Assembly (NCBI GenBank): GCA_949825045.1
Contig: OX463815.1
Coordinates: 20,763,231 to 20,827,230, forward strand
Length of the DNA: 64,000 nt
Reading direction: 5' to 3'
Source: Argyresthia goedartella
Taxonomy: Eukaryota; Arthropoda; Insecta; Lepidoptera; Argyresthiidae
In this document: positions 44,052 to 55,804 of the stretch, piece by piece
Position numbering within the stretch: the first letter of the stretch is position 1
Layout of the letters: each line of letters begins with the position of its first letter
Notes under the pieces: model-generated
Databases searched by the model: none
What the model was told of the DNA's origin: nothing
What the model saw: the letters and a program-made list of their open reading frames with translations, nothing else
Program-made: the position numbers and the translations under genes

Positions 44052-46690
44052 GGTGTTGCCGTTCCAGGAAAAAGAAAACCACCAAATTCTTGTCAAAAAA
44101 GCGCTATATTTTGGAAAAATCAGCGCTGAAAAAAGCGCTAGATTCCACTTATGTACACATATAATTAGTGGTTTATATTTATTATTTAGTTAATTATCAA
44201 AATTAACCATGTTTAATAACTCCGTCAGATTTTCGTGGACAGTTTCGTCATCATTTTCAGGTGTCTGTATTTGTGATGTACCTTCGCCAGCTGATGATGT
44301 TCCTTTTTTGATAGTTTTTGTAATTTTGTTGAGTACATTTTCAGGTAGCTCGTAGGTGTGGTAAGTTTTCTTTAATAGTCTCATTTGGTGCCGTATCAGC
44401 AAAATAGAATTCAATGTAAGAGCCGACATTCTGTTGCGTATCTTGCTTTTAACAATGTTCATTACGCTGAATACACGCTCCACCTCGGCATTGGAATGTG
44501 GAAGCGACAAAGCAGTAATAGCCAAGTCCACTAATTCTGGAAAGGCATTAAGTCCAGCTGCATTTTTGTATCTGGAGACTTGAGCCCAAAACTTAACTGT
44601 ATACTCGTTACTATCTTCCCATTAGATAAATTGAATACCATGCCACTGCGTCAGTTTTTTATCAATCTTCTCGTGGTCAAATCCCAATTCCTCAGCTAGG
44701 ATAGTAATTGAATTATCCTTGACTTGTTTCAGTGTGTTTTCTTTAGATAGCTGAGCCATTTTTTCTAGAGCAGCGTAATTGGTCCTATTTTGAATTTGTG
44801 CCGCTAATTGAACTGTAAATTCAATGCAGCTTTTTTTGACTGCAGCAAATTTTTCTGGTAGTATATTTACTTTTTGGGCTTGGTTTTCAAATGAATATCC
44901 AAGATAAGGAACAGGATTCAGATGGTTGCGCACATTAATGCCTAAGAAATCTTTATCAGTAACAGCTGCATTAGGTATTAAGATCCTGGTAACAACAGAT
45001 CTAAACAGATTCATTAAAGATGATAATAATTTGACGGGATCTGTGTTTTCTCCTTCAAAAAATTTGATTCCAGTTTGTATGTCATTCAAAATGGTTTTCA
45101 AATATATTAAATGTAATCGGTTGGCTTCGTCTGCGTACATACGCGATAACACATCTGAAGTATAACACTTATCTTTTGTGAGTTGGAAGTGGACCTTTAA
45201 CTCTTCCCATTGACTTAAAATTCTAGCCACCGCCGGCTCAATAGACAACCATCGCATGTCACATAATGTTAAGATTTTCAGGGGTTGCTCTCCGCAATTG
45301 ATGAGATTATAAATTTCTTTAAATTCTTTCTGGCACTTCGCGGAAAGTGCGAACCATTTATATGTTTCTCTAATAAGAAATTCAATGTGTTTTAGAATTG
45401 TTTGTTCTAATGCACGACTAACAGCCAACTGCAGGAATGGCAAACACATCTTATTAATATTAAGTTCGGCAAGTTATATTGTGTTCGCAGAATTTCACAT
45501 ACACTGTTGTGCTGTCCTGTCATGACAGCAGCATTGTCTGTACCAATACCAACCAAATTTGCAATTGGGAGATTATTGGAACTGAGGCATTTCACTAGAC
45601 TCGTCACGAGTCCATTGGCGTCAGCCTTCCCCACAGGTTCTTGAGACAGGAAAGCCGAAACAACTCATATAATTTCAGGCTAAAATATCGCACAATAATC
45701 CCCATAAACTTTGTCACACTAATATCGGTGGATTCATCAAGAATAATGCTGTATTTTTGTGTTCCGATATCTTTCAAGAGTTCTTCTTTAAAATGTGGTG
45801 CCAACACTTGATTAATCACTTGAGTACATTTCGTTCTGTGTAGTTTTAGATCTATTACAGTTTTCGAACCATAAAATATATCTTTACATAGATCTGTTAA
45901 ATGGTCAATTATAGAAATCGAACTGTGTTCCGTGATAAATAATGCCAATTTTCCTTCTGCTTTTCGGCATCTACTAAAGTTTTTCTTTGGTACAGCATCA
46001 AAACATATTTGCCGATTTTTAGATACAACTTCACATTTATTCTTATGTTTTTTAGTTTCGGCGTGCCTACGCAAATCGCCAATTTTTGCAAACATTTCTG
46101 TATGGCATAGTGAACAGAAGGCCTTATTTTGATCATTACTCACGGGTCTCAGCCAATTTTTGAACTCTTCCATTATCTCCCATTCCGGACGATATTTCTG
46201 GCTATAAGCCCTCTTCTTCAGTGGAACTTCCATTTAATATTTTCACGATAACACATTAAATAAGCTAAAATTCTATTAGGAAAGGAACTCCGCGCCGTAT
46301 TAGTAAGATAAACCAGTTCTTTTGTGTTTGTAATGCGAGCGAGACAGCCATAGTGAAATCCTTTACTGATAAAAGAGACAAAACAATAAACTAAAGTAAA
46401 CATTATGGTTGGGAAATTCCCGAATGGGAATTGATACGCTTATAGCCTCATACGCCGGTACCAGTGTTGCCAGTGGCTAATATTTGACTGCCGTGTTTGT
46501 TTTGGTAGAGGCATAACGTAACTGTTTCAGATTTCGTAAAAGCTAACTTTAAAAAGCATTGTAGGTTGCCAATATCTTTTTAAATTTTTCACCAGATTCC
46601 AGAAAATTGTTTTATGAAAAAAGCGCTGAAGAGCCTAGAAATGCGCTAGTTCTAGCGCGAAAAGCGCTAAAACGGCAACACTTACCGACG
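44052..46690 (-). mobile_element. hAT-family DNA transposon
   Basis: The left end ggtgttgccgtt and the right end aacggcaacact form short inverted termini, as in hAT elements. Both subterminal regions carry several GCGCT-containing motifs (44100-44150 and 46618-46675), likely transposase-binding sites. No 8-bp target duplication could be recognised. It encloses one decayed transposase gene. Confidence 0.75.
44190..46233 (-). pseudogene. hAT transposase (ZBED/SCAND3-like), broken
   Basis: The start at 46233 is followed by a zinc finger (CSLCHTEMFAKIGDLRRH, then KKHK), the DDE core beginning YSIILDESTDIS (about 45740), GIGTDNAAVMTGQHN (45570), a CDMRWLS motif (45260) and the C-terminal dimerisation segment LPHSNAEVERVFSVMNIVKS (44500). 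Two frame shifts (near 45610 and 45440) and an in-frame TAA (44622-44624) break the frame. It is inactive. Otherwise the length is close to that of the family. Confidence 0.88.
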
Positions 46691-47170
46691 CGCCCTCTTC
46701 ACTCACAGATGTGCGTTTCGTTATATGCAGGATTGAATTTTATAATAAATAAAGTTCAAGCCGTAATAACTAGCCGATTTACATGATCTTAGAATTCTCT
46801 AAACTTATGATGTTTATTAGAGTTACCAAAGTTAATAGAATGCATATCCATAAAATAACAAGAACGAAATGTTCAGCGCCCGACAATGACATTTGACTTG
46901 ATATTGACATCCATCATTTGAAATATATATCCAATCCCCCTACCCTTAACACGTTGACCGCGTGGGGGTGTCGCGACGCGGGAAAGTGAGGGATAGAGCT
47001 ACTAACTCTTTATTAATCTGTGGAGCTACTTCGAACGTGTAGCTCTGTCTGTCTGTCTCCTACTTTCCCTCGTCGCTACACCCCGCGGGGGTAAACATGC
47101 TACGGGTGCTGCAAAACGTTTCAGTCTTCTCTTCTTCTAGTCGACAAATTCATGAAAGAATACAAAGTGT
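46400..47170. other. Inverted repeat upstream of the Myb/SANT gene
   Basis: Beyond the hAT end there is an imperfect palindrome: cgcgtgggggtgtcgcgacgcg…agagctac (about 46961-47003) and gtagctctg…tcgctacaccccgcgggg (about 47039-47090). It lies just before the first exon of the gene at 47183 and may be a promoter-proximal or terminal structure of the Harbinger element. Confidence 0.5.
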
Positions 47171-47182
47171 TGGTCGTTTGAA

Positions 47183-48711
47183 ATGGATATTACGCAGGTG
47201 AGTACCTATCATCTTCCCATTTGATATCTACAAATTTGACTGCCGCCTAGTAGGCATGCAACGTTTTTGCCTCGGTCCCTAAATCGGTCAGTGTCGATAA
47301 GGGGGCGGAAGCGGAAGGTTACCTACACGCAAAAAAAAATCTAAGTTTTTTTTTCCTTGGCGCCCCCTTATCTACACTACAACCCCTAAATCTTCATTCA
47401 GGGCTAATATTCAGGGATATTTCTGTCGGTTCTTTCGTTGCAGTCGCTCCCTCATAGCTGAGGATCGTGACCGTCGTGTTTGTTGGTACGGAGCTTGTTC
47501 AGTGATCTCCCATTTGTTCTGTTCTGGGCTGCATGTTTTGCTTCGTGTATACCAAGCTGCAGTTATTTCTGCGTGTGGCTACACCAGCGCGCAGGCAGCC
47601 TTCCTCTTATACTTGCTACTTCTATTATTATGCATTTATTTTTGTTACAGAAAGCAAAAAAGGCCATGAGCAGGGATGAGGTTTCCCTGCTTGTGGACCT
47701 GATCCATAGCAACCCCATCCTAACCAACAAAGAAACAAATGCAGCTTCAAACAAACTTAAAGAAGAAAGCTGGTCTTGTTTGACCAAGACTTTCAATTCA
47801 AGGAGTGGTCAAATACCACGCATGAAAGAACAATTAAAAGCAAAATGGGATAATTTAAAAAAAGCAGCTCGTAAGAGAGCTGCTAACATTACACTTAATA
47901 ACTTGAAGGTATTTTTTTATCAATTATCTCTGGTATAAATTTGCAATCAAAACCCATTCATCAATGAAGATTGAAAGCAGAACATCTAAACTCAATATCC
48001 AAAATAAACTAACAAATTTTGTGTTTCATTTTATTGTAGACTGGTGGTGGTAAACCCGACTTTAATCCAGCAGACGAAATACTGGAAAAGGTGACGGGTG
48101 TTTTAGGAGCCACATGTGCTGGTTTTGAAGTTCCATTTGGTGGAGATGAAGTGGATATTACTGAGAATGTCGTCTTCGAAGTGGATAACGACAATTCGGA
48201 CGAAAAAATTGAGATAGAAATCCACCAAAGAGACGACTCAGATTATGGAAATGTTTCATTTCTGCCTCAAAGAACAAGTAGGTATCCCTCCTATTCCTTC
48301 CTTATTGCCTTATATGTAGTATAAGTCTAAGCTCCTCAAAATTATGTAAAACCCTAATTTTCTTTAATATTTCAGCAAAACAGAGGAAAATGGACTTTAG
48401 TCGCCAAGCTGGAACTTCAGATTCGAAGCAGTTGTATGGGATGACCTCAATGTCAAAGTCCCTGCAAAACAAAGGTAAAATCTCTACAGTATTTTATATT
48501 GACAGTGTTTATGTGTACCATACAAAACTCTGTGTAATCTAATATGAGGTTTTTTATTTCAGCCAAAAAAACGAAAAAGGATGATGAGGGACGGCTCCTA
48601 CGTAATTTAGCTATTGCTAAATATTATGAAAAAAAGGCCGAAAAACTAGAAATAGAAATAAAAATATTGAAATTGGAGTTAGCTAGTAAGGAACTCATTA
48701 ATAATAATTAA
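47183..48711 (+). CDS. Intact five-exon Myb/SANT-like gene (Harbinger-type DNA-binding protein)
   Basis: The exons are 47183-47197 (MDITQ), 47651-47908, 48040-48277, 48376-48474 and 48563-48711. All have GT-AG borders and consistent phases (0, 0, 1, 1), giving 252 codons to the TAA at 48709-48711; AATAAA is at 48770. Exon 2 encodes a Myb/SANT-like (zeste-type) DNA-binding domain with SLLVDLIHSNPILTNKET and KEQLKAKWDNLKKAARKRA. The middle is acidic, and the last exon is a coiled coil (KYYEKKAEKLEIEIKILK). Such proteins are the second gene of PIF/Harbinger transposons and help the transposase reach the nucleus and DNA. The convergent neighbour is a Harbinger transposase. It could also be a domesticated host gene. 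Intron 1 contains a 17-bp inverted repeat near 47293-47381. Confidence 0.8.
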
Positions 48712-49277
48712 TATATGTGCTATTTCATTTTCTTGTTGATTTATCTACTTACAACATATTGTAAACTAAAATAAAGAAATATTTTAAAACAAAACAATTA
48801 AATTGTATTACTTTTCCATTATTATTTTTCATAGGAAACTAATTACATTTTGCAGTCCACTTTTGCTCCTTCTCTTGATCACATCTTTCATTAGTTTAAA
48901 CTGAAAATAAATTAATGTTAATTAATGAAACAAATACAAAGGAAACGGCCTCCTGTAGTACATTTTGAAGTAATTTGTAATTTCTTTATTATACAGACAT
49001 GATATAAAGATAGCATAAGATAGAAAAAACATGTACTATCGAACCATCTGAATCATGACCCACCATAAGCTTATTTTGCTAAACCCCTTAAATGCAAGTA
49101 GGTCGAAATTCGCTTGAAGGTTTATTTCCTTGGTAACGAACTTGTTATCATTTGATTAGACACTGACATTACGATAGATCTTACAAGTTTGAAAGTTTCA
49201 AACGAATTATCAGGCAAGTGGGTCATGATTCAGTTGGTTCGATTGTACAAAGGCGAGCTCAGCTGTGGAAGTAATAC
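48712..49277. other. Spacer between convergent Harbinger genes
   Basis: This contains the AATAAA of the Myb/SANT gene and AT-rich 3' UTR-like DNA of both genes. No further gene is seen. Confidence 0.5.
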
Positions 49278-50786
49278 TCACTTATTAAAATATTCTGTAA
49301 CCAATAGTTCTCTTTCCATAATATTATTAATTTCGTCAGCATTATTGGATACATGCACTGTCTCTGCATCAGGAATTTAGATCTCTGGTGGTACATCAAC
49401 TAAACTTTTTGAATGGCAAATATTATGGAGCACTGCTGTAGCTATTATTATACTTAGTGTGAGCTTTTAAGAGACAAACGACGCAAACACCAAAACATCT
49501 AAAAGCAAATAATTAATATGTAATAATAGCTACAGTTTAAATAATGCCTTAGGAATTGTTTTGATTTACTGACAAAAAAAAACAACACTAATAATATCAT
49601 AATATAAATAATGAAAAACAGAACAATGTTTTTCATTATTCTTTACAGTTTAAAGTCTTTATCAATCAGTAGACTGCTGACCTAAAGGTCTTTCTTAATA
49701 AAGAGTGTATTCACCCAAAATCAAGAGCTACCTCTCAATGCAGTTTCTTGTTCGGATATGTGCTTCATTGTACAACATTTGACCCTGTGTTTGTGGATGT
49801 TGTAGTGGTGTTAAAAGGTAAGGCTTCAGAGGATAAGCACTATCTCCAAGCAAACATTTGTTGCCAAATAATCCACTTGCACATTGTGCTGAAAAGTAAA
49901 AATTAATTATTATTATTTAAATTAAGTAAATAAATAATTACTTACAGATAATTTGTCGTATTTCTTTACCACGCAATTCTGAACAGTTGAATATAGTTGC
50001 GTCATGAGCGGAGCCTGGCCAACGAGCCACAACATTCATGAAAATCAGATTGGCATTGCATACTGCTTGCACATTTAAGGAAAAGAATCCTTTTCGTTTT
50101 CTGAATTCTTCTCCAATCTGAGCACCTAGTTGAAAAAAAGGCTAGTAAAATACTGTTGAAATTATAAATACTTATGTAAGTAACAACCTAAGTATGTTAT
50201 GGATACCTACAAGGTGATTCTATTCTGATGTGTGTACCATCACCAAGTACACGTGGGAACCGAGCTATATTATAAAACTCTCGTTCTGTGTCAGAGTGCA
50301 TATAAATATATTTGCTATACAGTTTAGCAATAGCAAAACTAATATCACGCACAATGCGACAAGCTGACGTTTTAGACACAACTACAAAGTCTGCCACTGA
50401 TATTAGCATTGTTCCTAAAGCATAGAATCTTAACGTCAACAATAGCTGATGCAGTGGAGATATCCCATGATTCCTAAAAAAACAATACATAAGTTAGGTT
50501 ATGTTTACTAAGGTTCAATTATGAGGGTGTATAAATACAAATGCCTCCAAGATACTAATCTTGCTCCTGTTACTCTTATATGTGGATGAATTTCAAGGAG
50601 AAATTGTTCAACAGATTCTTTGTTGAGTTGAAATCTCACTTGAAATTCGTAATAATCCAGCGTCTCCAAATATTCTACTCTTTCTTTATATATTCTATCA
50701 CGCCTATTATCTTGTTCTGAGTCAGTCTCGCTGGAGTTCGATATAATATCGAAGACTTCTCTGTCACTATCTGATGAACTGGACAT
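49278..50786 (-). pseudogene. HARBI1-like (PIF/Harbinger) transposase, multi-exon
   Basis: My exon model is 50786-50539, 50473-50211, 50125-49946, 49888-49732, then a decayed last exon 49498-49278. Exon 2 has SPLHQLLLTLRFYALGTML and the first catalytic aspartate in VLGDGTHIRIES. Exon 3 has GFFSLNVQAVC and the WPGSAHDATIF motif. Exon 4 has LGDSAY (second D) and ends in RNCIER (E). The last exon, recognised by IIIATAVLHNI and MERELLVTEYF, needs two frame changes and contains an in-frame stop. So the catalytic core looks complete and the C-terminus is damaged, unless my last splice site is wrong. It is convergent with the Myb/SANT gene. Confidence 0.75.
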
Positions 50787-50887
50787 TTTAAATTCAAAAT
50801 TGCAGCGCAATATTAACTTTAACCGACCGAAATTGAGGGGTAACCAAGTGACATTACGAATAGTTATCTTGAAAGTCTACTGACGTT

Positions 50888-51022
50888 TAATAGTAGATTG
50901 TTGACCAAGGGTTGAAAGCCACCCATTTCAGTCGAGATATTTTGGCGATCGAACGAAGTGAGAGCGCCAATAGTTCGAGACTGAAGTGGGCGGCTTCCAC
51001 CCGAGTTAAACACTCTACTTTT
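50888..51022. repeat. Palindromic module 1
   Basis: It is an imperfect palindrome of about 135 bases. The outer arms are tagtagattgttgaccaaggg and cccgagttaaacactctact. The inner arms are gaaagccacccatttcagtc…ttttggcg and its inverse. The centre is gatcgaacgaagtgag. It is the best-formed of four related modules up to 53600. Confidence 0.8.
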
Positions 51023-51214
51023 CATTTCGAATAATAGGAAATTAAACAACAAATACAACATCAACAAAATTTATTCAAAAAAACATTTATTACAAAAATA
51101 TTACCTAAAGTTTGTAGTCGGACATGACAAGGAGCAGTTATAACCACTTCAGTTGAACCGGTTTTAATTTAACCGGTTTAATTTCGTTTTTTTTGTTTAA
51201 CCGGTTAATTTTTG

Positions 51215-51525
51215 TTAGGGTTCCATACCCGAAAGGTGCCAAACGGGATCCTATTACTGAGACTTCGCTGTCCGTCCGTCCGTTTGTCTGTCTGTCTGTC
51301 TGTCACCAGGCTGTATCTCATGAGCCGTGGTAGCTAGACAGTTGAAATTTTCACAGATGATGTATTTCTGTTGCCGCTATAACAAAAAATACTAAAAAAC
51401 AAAAGAAATTTAATATTAAGGGGGGCTCCCATACAATTAACGTGTTTTTTTTTTGCGGTTTTTTATAGATAACAGGAAGGAACCCTTCGTGCACGAGTTC
51501 GACTCGCACTTGGCCGGTTATTTTT
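51215..51525 (+). repeat. Dispersed repeat R, most complete copy
   Basis: It runs from tagggttccatacccgaaagg through a (gtcc/gtct)n stretch, cacagatgatgtatttctg and ggctcccatacaa to gactcgcacttggccggtta. Three other pieces occur in this window. It is a high-copy type in Lepidoptera, probably a non-LTR or SINE-like element. No coding capacity is seen. Confidence 0.8.
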
Positions 51526-51586
51526 ATTAGTTTTACATGTTCCTTACATTTGAAACCCCGAACTATTTTCATGCTGCTGATTCCCA

Positions 51587-51775
51587 AAAAAATCATGACT
51601 TTTTTATTTTTAAATTTTTCGTAAAAAGAAAAAATAATATTATATATACAATTTCTATAATCTATGAAATAAAAATAGCAAATATATATATATAAAAACT
51701 AAAAATTCGTGGTTTTTTTAATATATATTTTTTCTTTTTACGAAAAATTTAAATATAAAAAAGTCATGATTTTTT
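51587..51775. repeat. AT-rich inverted repeat, 50-bp arms
   Basis: Arms 51587-51636 and 51726-51775 are reverse complements with a single mismatch (49 of 50). Each contains tttttcgtaaaaag. The 89-base spacer is AT-rich. It lies between palindromic modules 1 and 2. Confidence 0.9.
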
Positions 51776-51901
51776 CGGTGGCTGTTTAGGTTATTGCCAT
51801 TGGTCATTGTTTTTTAATACTTTTCAACCCTAGGGGCGACATGGCTCACTTTCAACCCGCTATTCAGATAAACAATGACCTACTTTTAGAGTATGAGAGA
51901 T

Positions 51902-52017
51902 GAATAGTAGATTGTTAAACGAGGGCTGAAAGGCACCCATTCCTGACGAGATGTTTTGGCGCTCTCACTTCGAGGCAGAAATGGGTGCTATCACCCGAGT
52001 AAAACACTCTACTTTTC
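51902..52017. repeat. Palindromic module 2
   Basis: It has the same framing sequence as module 1 (aatagtagattgtt…gaaaggcacccatt…atgggtgctatcacccgagtaaaacactctacttttc), with a shorter centre. The DNA before it (51775-51900) matches the DNA before module 3. Confidence 0.75.
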
Positions 52018-52052
52018 TTTACGAATACGAGGAAAGTAAACACAAGCCAGTT

Positions 52053-52127
52053 AAAATCAAAATTATTTTATTAAAAAACAAAGTCACTTGAAATCAAAAT
52101 TATTTTATTAAAAAACAAAGTCACTTG
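52053..52127. repeat. 37-bp tandem duplication
   Basis: A unit beginning aaatcaaaattattttatta and ending tcacttg is present twice in a row without visible difference. Confidence 0.9.
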
Positions 52128-52456
52128 AAATTAATATTAACGTTTGTACAGTTATTGAGCGTTAGAGAAATATTTTAATTTATTTCGCAAATCACATCTC
52201 GCCTTGAAAGTGACTAATAAATACATAAAGTACATTATATTAATTATAAACATCAAAAAGAATTTAAATGTCAACAAAACTAATAAATGAAGAATTAATC
52301 GTTTTATGGCTGTATAGGTTACTACCATTGCGTTGTTCAATATAAACTACGATTCATATATATATTTTTTAATACTTTTCTGCTTTAGAGCAGGCATGTA
52401 CCACTTTCAGCACGGTGCCTGGATGAACAATGACCCCCTTTCAGAGTATGAGTAAT

Positions 52457-52600
52457 GAAATAGTACATTGTTGCCCAGGTATAGAAAGTAAGCAATAGAT
52501 GGACGAGTTAGTTCGCGGGCCGAGCCGCACAAGTGAGGCCCGCGAAGATGCGAGTCCATCTATTGCACTTTCTACCGAGGCATTTACTATGTGCTTTTCA
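52457..52600. repeat. Palindromic module 3, variant core
   Basis: The framing is similar to modules 1 and 2 (aatagtacattgttgcccagg … ccgaggcatttactatgtgctttt). The inner arms differ: gaaagtaagcaatagatgg and ccatctattgcactttc, around a GC-rich centre with cgcgggcc and its inverse. Confidence 0.75.
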
Positions 52601-53489
52601 CGCCTAATGTAAGGAAATAAAACAGGTTGAATACACACCATGTGGCTGTCAAACATTTTTGGTGATTTCGAACTGTATTTTATACCGGACACGATGTAAC
52701 ACGACACGACACGTAGCTCTAATAATTTTGTTATTTTCTGAACGAGTTACTAATGTCAAAAATAATCGACCAATAGCAGAGTAGAAAGTAAAAAAGGCCG
52801 CTAAACACTACATTTTACTTTGCAAATCTACATTGTTTGACTGTTTTTGAATTCTACTACTAAGAACTAATTTCTACTCTCATTTGGCCATTTCATCCAT
52901 CTTTGGCCATATTTCCGAGCAGTGGCGTGAAAAAATATTTATAGGAACGCAACAAGTGACAAATCCATACAATACGCTTACGCTCCGTTGCCGGTAACCC
53001 TCCCATCCGTTAGTAGCCAGCCGTCGGTTGGTTGCATAACGAGACGTTTGTTATAGGAACGGTTTTAGCTTACGCCTCATAGAATTAACTACCATTGGTA
53101 ACTTCAACGCATCGTTTTTTAAATATAGGAACCGGGCGTAGCACAGCCGGAATTCCGGACATACTAAAGCACGTTTTCCCAAGCTAAGCGGAGATGCTTC
53201 GCTCGCGCTCGCTCGGTCAACTAATTGACGGAGCGAGCCTATTGATTTTATCGTAAGCTATTATTTTTGCTAATGCCTATTCCATTCCCGGTCTCCCTTA
53301 ACCTGTACTCACATTTAAATTATCGTGTAGGTATCCGTTTTTCGGCTACACAGTAATTTTGTTTGCCCGGTGTTGCCTAGCAACGCTAGATGGTATGGGC
53401 CATGGTCTGTGAGGCCATGGCTAAGAAAAAAGGTATTGTCGTACCCTAGCACGCTTGTATCACTGTTACTTGTTACTTCACACATGGCA

Positions 53490-53600
53490 AATGTTCTAGA
53501 GGCTTGAAAGTGAGCAATAGATGGTCGAGTCGCAGGCAAGGCCTTCTAAGACACGAATCTACTACACTTTTAGCCGAGACATTAAATAGTGATTTCCATG
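53490..53600. repeat. Palindromic module 4, degenerate
   Basis: It shares gaaagtgagcaatagatgg and tagccgagacattaaatagtg with module 3. The inverted symmetry is weaker. It is the most diverged of the four. DNA between modules 3 and 4 has no supported gene. Confidence 0.55.
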
Positions 53601-55450
53601 ACTACTGCAAGGTAATTAAATTAATTATACAGTTTTTTTTAAATATACAATAAGTAGATTTGGTTCGCCATCTACCGCAATTGACAGCACAAGCCAAGCA
53701 CACTTTTACCGATGCGAAGGCATGTAGAAACCGACACAGCATGAAGCGCCATCTATTGACATTTGACAGAACCATAACAAACAATCCAACAATGTTTTTC
53801 CTGGCCTGTTCAAACAGACCAGAAATGTTGTTGTTGCCCTGGTTAACTATTCATTGTTTTGCGGCTCCATTACTGATCTACTGATATTTCGCCACATTTC
53901 CGGAGAGTGGAGTGAAAAATTTATAATTTTATTGTAATATTTTGATTCTGTCGGATTTCTTGGTCCAACGGAGCTCCTTAAAAATAACGTAAACGCAGCT
54001 GTTCTTTATTTATTTTCACCGTCAAAAATCTAGCTAGTGTTATTAGAGCGGCTGAACCTTAAGACCAAAAGGTATGGTTACACATCCTTAGGCAAATGAC
54101 AGCAATGGTTTTATAGTTTCGCTTGAGTAGTAGTTTGTACAGAACCCTACTTTGCAGTTAGTTTTAAAAACTTAAACATCATTGCATTAAAATAATTTTC
54201 TGATTGTTAACGTGTTTTTTAGGCTTTTGTGCCATTATAATAAAGTTAATCAAGGTACTATTCTTAGTATGGCAAACCAGGGCAGTTCAGTTCAGGTCCT
54301 GTTATAAGAGTTGGTAGTAAACCCACAGGGAAAATTGAAAAAAAATACATATTTCTCATATATTTCTGTATTTGGTTTTCAGTACCTACTTGACAATATC
54401 TTTATGACATAAAAACAATCGAGGCATGCTCTAAAGACTGACCAAAGATCTTACAATAAATATAATGTCTGTCTACGAAAATATGGCTTTAAATGTACCT
54501 ACGCCTGGTAATCAACGCGGAGCCTCTTGCTACAGCGCCAACCTTTTTTGTTCGAGCCAGGTTCAGGCCACATCCGGCCGCTCTACTGTTCAGTTCAGGC
54601 AGTCACGCGCGGACACCCGGCGGGAAAAGCGCTTTCGTACAATATTGTACCGCGAATGCACGAAAAATACATAATTAATTCGATTTTTATAAGTATTATT
54701 GTGAAGTGTTTTCGAATAGTGATTGATTGTTAGATTAGATGTATATTTCGAAGATGTAAAATATTTTATTGTGGAAAGTTTTCAGGAGCTTTAAGAGCTT
54801 TCTTAAGTACTGAAGTACTGTTGACTATACATTAATATTGGCATACTTTGCTATTTGCAGTTTCCGTTTCGCCTACCGTAGCAAGACTAGATAACAAGTA
54901 CTTAACTCAAAACCTACCTGTAGGTACATAACAAATTATAAACAAACACTATTAGGTACCTACCTATTGCATTTTTGTGTCTCACGAGACGAGAAATGCA
55001 GATACCTACCTATTCCAAATTAAGGATACTATTCCATATTACCAAGTAATTGATAGACCGCGCACGTTGCTTACAATGTGTTTTATTTACCACCGGCACC
55101 CGCCGATATTTGACCGTTGCGTAAGGCGGCATTGAGGGGCCTAAAGACTTGGACCTACCTACCTACAAACTAAGTAACATAGGTAACCTACATTTCGGTT
55201 CACGTGACTAAGCTTAGTAGATTTTCGCGATCGCACATAAAGCTTACCGCGATTTCCTGTCGTATTTTATTTCTTATCTACTTACATCAAACAAAGTAAA
55301 ATTTTGTTAATAATTATTAGCAGCGGGTGAAATCTGATGAGGCCAGTAAATTTCACTTGGACTTTTGTCATCGAAAATAACAACAATTTTTATAACGAAA
55401 TATCAAACACTTCCATTAACTAACAAGGGAAGTTGTCGATCCTCTCAACC
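53601..55450. other. Gene-free stretch, possible promoter-like patch
   Basis: A CG-richer patch at 54500-54660 (caggttcaggccacatccgg … cgcgcggacacccggcggg) gives overlapping short frames and could be a promoter or 5' UTR of the downstream exon at 55507. No splice donor with a matching phase was found. Confidence 0.35.
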
Positions 55451-55506
55451 CGGAGTAAGACATCATGGATATCGTACACCGTCTGCACTACCTGGTGCTC
55501 TCGCAG

Positions 55507-55614
55507 AGATCGGAGCTCATGACCATGGAACGGGAGCAGCGGTTGAGGGTGCGGAGACAGTCCAGTCTGCCAGAGTACAGCAAAACCGGAAAAACCAACT
55601 CCTACGGGTACGAT
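55507..55614 (+). CDS. Host gene exon D
   Basis: This is a 36-codon exon, phase 0 at both ends, with an acceptor after a pyrimidine-rich run (ctctcgcag) and the strong donor GAT/gtaagt. It encodes a charged segment (SELMTMEREQRLRVRRQSSL, then PEYSK). The open frame extends upstream to an ATG at 55465 and is closed by a TAA at 55456, so a longer 5' end is also possible. Phase and style match exons A-C, and I infer the same gene, but that needs transcript data. Confidence 0.55.
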
Positions 55615-55804
55615 GTAAGTGCCGATGTCAGTAGAAAAAATATTTTGACAAAAAAAACACATATTCGAACAATTTTTGAAGATGGGGTGCATGATTGACG
55701 ATTTGGATACAACACATGATAATGGAATATTATGGCATTAGACCGCTTTTACGTGTAACTATACTGAAATTCAATATTTAATTGCTAAATCCAATTTTCC
55801 TTAG

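Noticed and set aside
47480..47938. 152-codon single-exon gene
   Set aside because: The first part is intron read through into exon 2 of the Myb/SANT gene; the acceptor at 47650 and the upstream exon give a better model.
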